37,514 nt of DNA from Clostridium sp. CAG:465 (lineage in GTDB: Bacteria; Bacillota; Clostridia; TANB77; CAG-465), in NCBI GenBank assembly GCA_000433755.1, contig FR891252.1:1-37514 (forward strand), read 5' to 3'. The translations under genes and the position numbers were made by a program. Below are positions 33,150 through 37,514 of this stretch, one piece after another (within the stretch, counting starts at the first letter, position 1; each line of letters begins with the position of its first letter). The notes beneath the pieces are model-generated. The model was not told where the DNA came from. It was given only the letters and a program-made list of their open reading frames with translations, and did not search any database.

Positions 33150-34549
33150 TATCCTATAGCTCCCTCCAATTCTAAATTAATTAAATTATTCATTTCAGCT
33201 GCGTATTCTATTGGTAATTCTTTTGACACACCATATGCAAATCCTCTTACTATCATTGCTTTTGCATCTTCTTCTGATATTCCTCTACTCATTAAATAAA
33301 AAATAGTTTTTTCACTAATCTTACCAATACTTGCTTCATGAGAAAATTCAACCTCATCATTTCGTATATCATTTACAGGAATTGTATCTGATACAGAAAT
33401 ATCGTCTAACATTAAAGATTCACAAGATACTACTGCTTTTGAATTTCTTGCATTTTCATTTATTCTGCTAAGTGACCTATATGTACACTTTCCTCCATCC
33501 TTTGAAATTGATTTAGCATTTACAACACTTGAAGTATTAGGTGCATTATGAATAACTTTAAAACCATTGTCTAGGTTTTGGCCCTTTCCTGCAAATGAAA
33601 TACCGGTATATTCTGTTTTTGCACCTTCTCCATTTAATATACTCATTGGATATAGCATTGAAATTTTTGATCCAAATGATCCTGTTACCCATTCCATTTT
33701 TGCATTTTTTCCAACAATTGCTTTTTTAGTATTTAAATTTAACATATTTTTAGACCAATTTTCAATTGTAGAATATCTAAGGTATGCGTTATCCTTTACA
33801 TATAGCTCAACACATCCTGCATGTAAATTTACTTTATTATATTTTGGTGCACTACAGCCTTCAATAAAATGCAAACTAGCTCCTTCTTCAACTATTATTA
33901 AAGTGTGTTCAAATTGACCTGATTCTGGAGAATTAAGCCTAAAATATGATTGTAATGGAATATCTACTTTTACATTTTTAGGAACGTATACAAAAGATCC
34001 TCCTGACCATACAGCTCCATGCAAAGCAACAAATTTATGATCATGTATTGGAACGCATTTCATAAAATGCTCTTTTACAAGTTCAGGATACTGCTTTACT
34101 GCACTTTCCATATCTGTATATATAACTCCTTGTTTTATAAGCTCTTCTTTCATATTGTGGTATACAACCTCAGAGTCATACTGTGCCCCAACTCCAGCTA
34201 AAGATTCTTTCTCTGCCTCTGGAATTCCTAATTTATCAAATGTATCCTTTATATCTTCTGGAACATCATCCCACGAAGTATTTAATTTTGTTTTAGGTCT
34301 TACATATGTTGCAATATCATCCATATTAAGTTCTGATATATCAGGTCCCCACGTTGGAAGTTCAAGTTTATTATATACATCAATTGCTTTTAATCTAAAC
34401 TCTCTCATCCACTCTGGTTCATTTTTTTGCTTTGAGATTTCACCTACAATTTCCTTAGTTAAACCCTTTTTAATTTTAAAATCATAGTTATCTTCATTTT
34501 TTATATCATAAATATTTCTATTTATATCATCAACTTTACTCTTTCCCAT
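33149..34549 (-). CDS. sufB: Fe-S cluster assembly scaffold SufB
   Basis: SufB is the main scaffold on which the Fe-S cluster is built. At 466 aa it is full length. Conserved stretches are NEPEWMREFRLKAIDVY, the FVYVPKNVKVDIPLQSYFR core, and the C-terminal SHEASIGKISEKTIFYLMSRG and EDAKAMIVRGFAYG. The cluster- and sulfur-linked cysteine is probably in LHFIEGCSAPKYN. The ATG overlaps the sufC stop by one base. Its ribosome site (GAGG) is weak, so coupling to sufC likely drives it. Confidence 0.97.
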   Translation of the reverse strand: MGKSKVDDINRNIYDIKNEDNYDFKIKKGLTKEIVGEISKQKNEPEWMREFRLKAIDVYNKLELPTWGPDISELNMDDIATYVRPKTKLNTSWDDVPEDIKDTFDKLGIPEAEKESLAGVGAQYDSEVVYHNMKEELIKQGVIYTDMESAVKQYPELVKEHFMKCVPIHDHKFVALHGAVWSGGSFVYVPKNVKVDIPLQSYFRLNSPESGQFEHTLIIVEEGASLHFIEGCSAPKYNKVNLHAGCVELYVKDNAYLRYSTIENWSKNMLNLNTKKAIVGKNAKMEWVTGSFGSKISMLYPMSILNGEGAKTEYTGISFAGKGQNLDNGFKVIHNAPNTSSVVNAKSISKDGGKCTYRSLSRINENARNSKAVVSCESLMLDDISVSDTIPVNDIRNDEVEFSHEASIGKISEKTIFYLMSRGISEEDAKAMIVRGFAYGVSKELPIEYAAEMNNLINLELEGAIG

Positions 34550-35301
34550 TAATTTTTAACCTCAGCTCTATATTTTGCATATCCTTCTTCTTCAATTTCC
34601 TTAGCAAGTTCTGCTCCTCCAGTTTTTACTATTTTTCCATCTACTAAAATATGCACATAATCAACATCCAAGTTGTGTAATATTTTTGTATTATGAGTTA
34701 TAATAAGGACAGCATTTTCTTTATTTCTAAACATGTCTATTCCTTTTGATACAGTTTTTATTGCATCAACATCAAGACCTGAATCAGTCTCATCAAGTAT
34801 TGCAAGTTTAGGATTTAACACAAGCATTTGAAGTATTTCATTTTTCTTTTTTTCTCCACCTGAAAAGCCAACATTTAAATTTCTTTGCATATATTTTGGA
34901 TTCATCTTTAATTCTTTCATATATTTTATTAACTCAATTTTAAATGCTGTTGCCTTTATATTTTCACCTATTTTTTTGCTTTTTGCATACCTTAAAAAAT
35001 TTGCAACTGATATTCCAGGTATTTCTTCTGGTAATTGAAAAGACATAAATACACCTTTTCTTGCAATTTCATCAGTTTTTTCATTTGTTATATCTGTATT
35101 ATCAAATATAACCTTTCCACTTTTTTTAGTATAAGCTGGATTATTTAAGATAGCATTTGCAGTAGTAGTTTTACCTGAACCATTTGGTCCCATTATAACG
35201 TGAACTTCACCTTTGTTTATATTTAAATTAATTCCTTTTAATATTTCTTTATCTTCTGCATTTACATATAGCTCTTCTATTTTTAGTAAATTATTATCCA
35301 T
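34549..35301 (-). CDS. sufC: Fe-S assembly ATPase SufC
   Basis: SufC is the ABC-type ATPase of the SufBCD complex. The 250-aa protein has the Walker A MGPNGSGKTT (Lys44), Q-loop region VFMSFQLPEEIPG, the signature FSGGEKKKNEILQM, Walker B LAILDETDSGLD and the switch His in ITHNT. It follows the regulator gene by 10 nt and has a strong ATAGGAGG site. It is the first structural gene of the operon. Confidence 0.97.
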   Translation of the reverse strand: MDNNLLKIEELYVNAEDKEILKGINLNINKGEVHVIMGPNGSGKTTTANAILNNPAYTKKSGKVIFDNTDITNEKTDEIARKGVFMSFQLPEEIPGISVANFLRYAKSKKIGENIKATAFKIELIKYMKELKMNPKYMQRNLNVGFSGGEKKKNEILQMLVLNPKLAILDETDSGLDVDAIKTVSKGIDMFRNKENAVLIITHNTKILHNLDVDYVHILVDGKIVKTGGAELAKEIEEEGYAKYRAEVKN

Positions 35302-35311
35302 AACTATCCTC

Positions 35312-35773
35312 CTATTTTAAAACATATTTTACTTTTGGTTTTCTTTTTTTACATGATCTACATTCTTCTTTATTTAAATCATAACAACAATCAAGGTCTT
35401 TTAAATCTAACACTTTATGCACATATTTAGCAAGAGAATTTAATGTATTATCTTCTACAACTAGTTTTATTTTATCTGCTTCACATTTGGCAATTTCCTT
35501 TTCTAGTCCTAAAACATCTTTTAAAAATAAATATACAATATCGTAAGCCTCTAGTATTTTTTTGGCTAAATTTTCGCCTTCTTTTGTAAGTTTAATTGGT
35601 CCATATGTTTCATATTCTATATATCCATTTTCTTTTAAACTTTTAAGTGCTTTATTTACACTAGGTTTTGTGCAAGACATTTTATTTGCAATATCCGTAA
35701 CACGTATATTTCCATTTTGCTTTTTTAACACGTACATCGTTTTTAAATATTCCTCTGTTGCCTTTGATATCAT
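35312..35773 (-). CDS. DtxR/MntR-fold regulator with Cys-rich tail, head of the suf operon
   Basis: The 153-aa protein has the DtxR/MntR layout: an N-terminal winged helix (about 1-70, with IRVTDIANKMSCTKPSVNK as recognition-helix region) and a dimerisation helix region (about 71-125). It lacks the SH3-like third domain. Against Bacillus MntR (recalled), the metal ligands Asp8, Glu11, His77, Glu99, Glu102 and His103 correspond to Glu8, Lys11, Tyr77, Asp100, Lys103 and Leu104, so the Mn2+ site looks lost. It gains a tail with Cys129-Cys130-x7-Cys138-x2-Cys141. The start is ATG 35773 after AAAGGAGA; longer frames have no site. Predicted autoregulator of suf. Confidence 0.85.
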   Translation of the reverse strand: MISKATEEYLKTMYVLKKQNGNIRVTDIANKMSCTKPSVNKALKSLKENGYIEYETYGPIKLTKEGENLAKKILEAYDIVYLFLKDVLGLEKEIAKCEADKIKLVVEDNTLNSLAKYVHKVLDLKDLDCCYDLNKEECRSCKKRKPKVKYVLK

Positions 35774-35787
35774 AACATTTCTCCTTT

Positions 35788-35805
35788 TGTTAGCCATAGT
35801 TAACA
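35788..35805 (-). promoter_or_regulatory. Candidate operator palindrome of the suf operon
   Basis: TGTTAACTATGGCTAACA on the minus strand matches its own reverse complement at 14 of 18 positions, with perfect TGTTA/TAACA ends. It spans the end of the -10 box and the predicted start of transcription, a classic repressor location. It resembles the TTAG...CTAA half-sites of DtxR-family boxes. Assignment to the first gene's product is inferred. Confidence 0.6.
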
Positions 35806-35833
35806 TTATATTACATTATATATTGTTTGTCAA
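35805..35833 (-). promoter_or_regulatory. Consensus promoter of the suf operon
   Basis: On the minus strand, perfect TTGACA (35833-35828), 17-nt spacer, perfect TATAAT (35810-35805). Such a strong promoter would need a repressor to be controllable. Confidence 0.9.
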
Positions 35834-35870
35834 GTCTAACAAATTTATACAAATAATTACACTTTAAAAG

Positions 35871-35914
35871 AAAAAGCACTATTTGAATTAAAATTCAAAT
35901 AGCACTTTTTTAAA
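35871..35914. terminator. Bidirectional terminator upstream of the suf operon
   Basis: CTATTTGAAT pairs with ATTCAAATAG, and after a two-base internal mismatch AAAAAG/CTTTTT continues the stem, with T-runs on both strands. It should stop transcripts arriving from the hydrolase side before the suf promoter. Confidence 0.8.
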
Positions 35915-36181
35915 TTCTGTTATTTTTAAAAATATTACATTATCTTAAATTTTACAAAATTATTTATCAGATTGTTTTGCTTTGGTTATCTTATACAACC
36001 ATTTTCACACCATTTAATATATCACATTTTGCATTTAACTTTTTTACCACTATCACTATAGAAAAATTTCAAAATTTCTAGAAGTATTATAAGCACTATA
36101 TTTTTTGTGCCTATTCTTCTTTCTAAATACATTTAAATACTTCTTTAAAACTTATTTAATAACTAATCTAAGCTTATTCAA
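35915..36181. other. AT-rich spacer without recognisable gene
   Basis: About 270 nt between the terminator and the hydrolase pseudogene. I see short T-runs and no reading frame with a ribosome site, no RNA gene and no repeat. Confidence 0.5.
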
Positions 36182-36862
36182 TTAATGTTTTTTCAAAAAA
36201 CTATTTAATTTATTATAAAAATCATTATTATTAAAAATATAATTACAATGACCTGATTTTTCTAATATAAATAATTCAGAATTTTTAATATTATTTGAAA
36301 TATATTCAGCTTCATCTCTTGGAACAATATCTTTAATTCCACCATTACAAACTAAAGTAGAAACATTGATTGTATTTAGTTCTTCTTTAGTTATGGAGCA
36401 AGACTCATTATTTAATTTCACAAATTTTTCATAATTCTTTTTTCCAGGATAACATGGCAGTTTTTCTATTATTTTGGCATAATTTGGCTTTTTAACCACA
36501 TTGTTTCTTGCCACTCCACTACAAAGAATTAGTTTTGAAATACTTTCAGGATAATGTATTGCAACATTAAGTGCAACTGTTCCACCACCACTGCATCCTA
36601 GTAAATATGGTCTATCTATATTTAATTTATTTATAAACTCATATACATCTTTTGCTGATTCTTCATAAGTTAATGTACAATTTTTTTCACTTTTACCACA
36701 ACATTTTCTATCAAAAATATATACTTTATATTTACCTTTTAATCTATTTGCAATAAATTTCATTAATCCAGTATTTACACTATTAGGATTTAACAAAATA
36801 ATTGATTTTCTCTCTCATAAAGCCTCATAATGAATTTGTATATTGTTTACTTCTATATTCAA
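36182..36862 (-). pseudogene. Alpha/beta hydrolase with in-frame TGA near the N-terminus
   Basis: Read from a TTG at 36862 (8 nt after AGGAG), the frame begins as MNIEVNNIQIHYEAL, then meets TGA at 36815-36817, and goes on as ERKSIILLNPNSVNTG. Hydrolases of this fold start with this kind of IHYEExGxGxPIIL(L)HG sequence, so the TGA stands where Gly (GGA) belongs. The remaining 204 codons hold a normal catalytic part: RKCCGKSEK, the nucleophile elbow GCSGGG, PRDEAE with a likely Asp, and SGHCN with the catalytic His. The usual HG oxyanion loop is NP here. A fragment could start at the TTG at 36796 but would lack the first beta strand. Substrate unknown. Confidence 0.75.
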
Positions 36863-36895
36863 TCTAATTTCTCCTATAAATTGTAAGTTGTCGTT

Positions 36896-37204
36896 CTACT
36901 TGTTTTCAATTAAATCGGTATAATATATAATTTTCTTACCTAATTTTTTTGCATAATCTATCTCCAAATTCGTACTATCTCCAATATAATTATTTATATT
37001 TACTACTAATATAGCATCTGATAATTCTATTCTTTTAAAATGTGCCTCTTTCAAATTTATTAATTGCTTTTTAGTTATATCAATTTTCTCTGATACAGAA
37101 TATACTGGGGTAAGAATACAATAGCCTTCTAATGCCATTTTTTCTGCAACTGTCATCATCTCTTTTTGAAATTTTAGACTTCCACATAATGTTACTATTT
37201 TCAT
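36896..37204 (-). CDS. Nucleoside 2-deoxyribosyltransferase-like protein
   Basis: The 102-aa protein begins MKIVTLCGSLKFQKEM and ends with a NYIGDSTNLEIDYAKKLGKKIIYY motif, matching the small Firmicutes/phage proteins of the nucleoside deoxyribosyltransferase fold. LSDAILVVNI and DSTNLEIDYA contain the acidic residues used for catalysis and nucleotide contact in that fold. Whether it exchanges bases, acts on NAD-like compounds or is a sensor is not clear. The ATG follows GGAGG. It lies 33 nt upstream of the hydrolase pseudogene on the same strand and may share its transcript. Confidence 0.75.
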   Translation of the reverse strand: MKIVTLCGSLKFQKEMMTVAEKMALEGYCILTPVYSVSEKIDITKKQLINLKEAHFKRIELSDAILVVNINNYIGDSTNLEIDYAKKLGKKIIYYTDLIENK

Positions 37205-37365
37205 TTTATAATCCTCCCTACAAATTACTATTTATCATTTTCATACATTACATCATATAAATGAGCAAAGAAAATTAACCTACCGTAAATTTATCAGACA
37301 TTTAGAATTTTAAAGTATCTAATTTATCTTCTTTTATATTTGAACATCTAATTTCATTTATAATT

Positions 37366-37392
37366 AAAAGCCCTTATTCCAAGGGCTTTTTT
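37366..37392 (-). terminator. Terminator downstream of the SEC-C remnant
   Basis: AAGCCCTT pairs with AAGGGCTT around a 5-nt loop with A/T runs on both sides. Confidence 0.85.
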
Positions 37393-37394
37393 AA

Positions 37395-37509
37395 CTACTT
37401 TCCACAACATTGTTTATATTTCTTACCACTTCCACATGGCGAATTACTAATTATATTATCAATACTATTTGTATCTATTTATACTAATAATATCAAGTAT
37501 TTTTGTCAT
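37395..37509 (-). pseudogene. Short SEC-C zinc-motif remnant at the window edge
   Basis: The last 27 codons before the TAG at 37395-37397 end in NSPCGSGKKYKQCCGK, a SEC-C motif as found at the tail of SecA and of small SEC-C proteins. The first zinc cysteine is Ser here (normal form CPCGSG). This frame is closed by TAA at 37479-37481. An ATG at 37509 opens MTKILDIISIN in another frame, so a one-base shift near 37480 would join the two. It may be a decayed small protein, or the start may lie outside the window. Confidence 0.45.
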
Positions 37510-37514
37510 TTATA

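Noticed and set aside
36182..36862. Possible recoding of TGA as glycine (as in Gracilibacteria)
   Set aside because: TGA falls at a Gly position, but TGA also ends intact genes in this window (the 89-aa gene and the RluA-like gene), so it is a normal stop here.

Overview
The window reads as a chromosome segment of an endospore-forming, very AT-rich member of the Clostridia (Firmicutes). The evidence is a gerA-type germinant receptor operon, a gerW/ytfI pair, a decayed collagen-like exosporium gene, strong GGAGG Shine-Dalgarno sites, sigma-A promoters with 17-nt spacers, U-tailed hairpin terminators, and a sufCBDSU operon of the Gram-positive type. TGA is used as a normal stop codon, so the standard bacterial code applies. 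I see no integrase, transposase, CRISPR array or rRNA. Most genes are housekeeping or sporulation genes.

Layout. 1-4600: an A-tract repeat upstream of a small unknown gene, then gerA-gerB-gerC with overlapping ends. 4700-9340: a Fic protein (minus), an RluA-type pseudouridine synthase overlapping a PF06541 membrane protein, tspO (minus), a second PF06541 protein, and an unknown 132-aa protein. 9360-13540 (minus): glyA, pgi, a small membrane-anchored protein and asd. 13680-16600: a guanine-deaminase-like enzyme, DUF488 and NMN adenylyltransferase genes (minus), a LysM amidase, and tRNA-Lys(CUU). 16700-21170: an acyl-CoA synthetase, a Lys/Ala-repeat membrane protein, gerW overlapping ytfI, a divergent-PAP2 protein and an unlisted 50-aa membrane protein. 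21200-26930: obgE and trpS (minus), a beta-CASP metallohydrolase (plus), then rpmA, rplU with its leader, and pth (minus). 27077-29572: an orphan VirD4/TraG-like ATPase. 29730-30342: a broken collagen-like gene. 30366-35833 (minus): one operon made of a DtxR-fold regulator and sufC-sufB-sufD-sufS-sufU. 36180 to the end: an alpha/beta hydrolase with an in-frame stop, a deoxyribosyltransferase-like protein and a SEC-C remnant.

The most promising unexplained element heads the suf operon. The regulator keeps the DtxR/MntR fold, but by alignment from memory it has lost nearly every metal ligand of MntR. It carries a new C-terminal CC-x7-C-x2-C tail. A near-perfect palindrome overlaps its own -10 box and start of transcription. 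This is what an autoregulated Fe-S-sensing (or otherwise thiol-based) switch for Fe-S assembly would look like. Other points: L27 has no cleavable N-terminal extension and no prp gene lies next to it; GerC has Leu where the lipobox Cys should be; a coupling-protein ATPase stands alone; and several 5' leaders appear to hide their ribosome binding sites.
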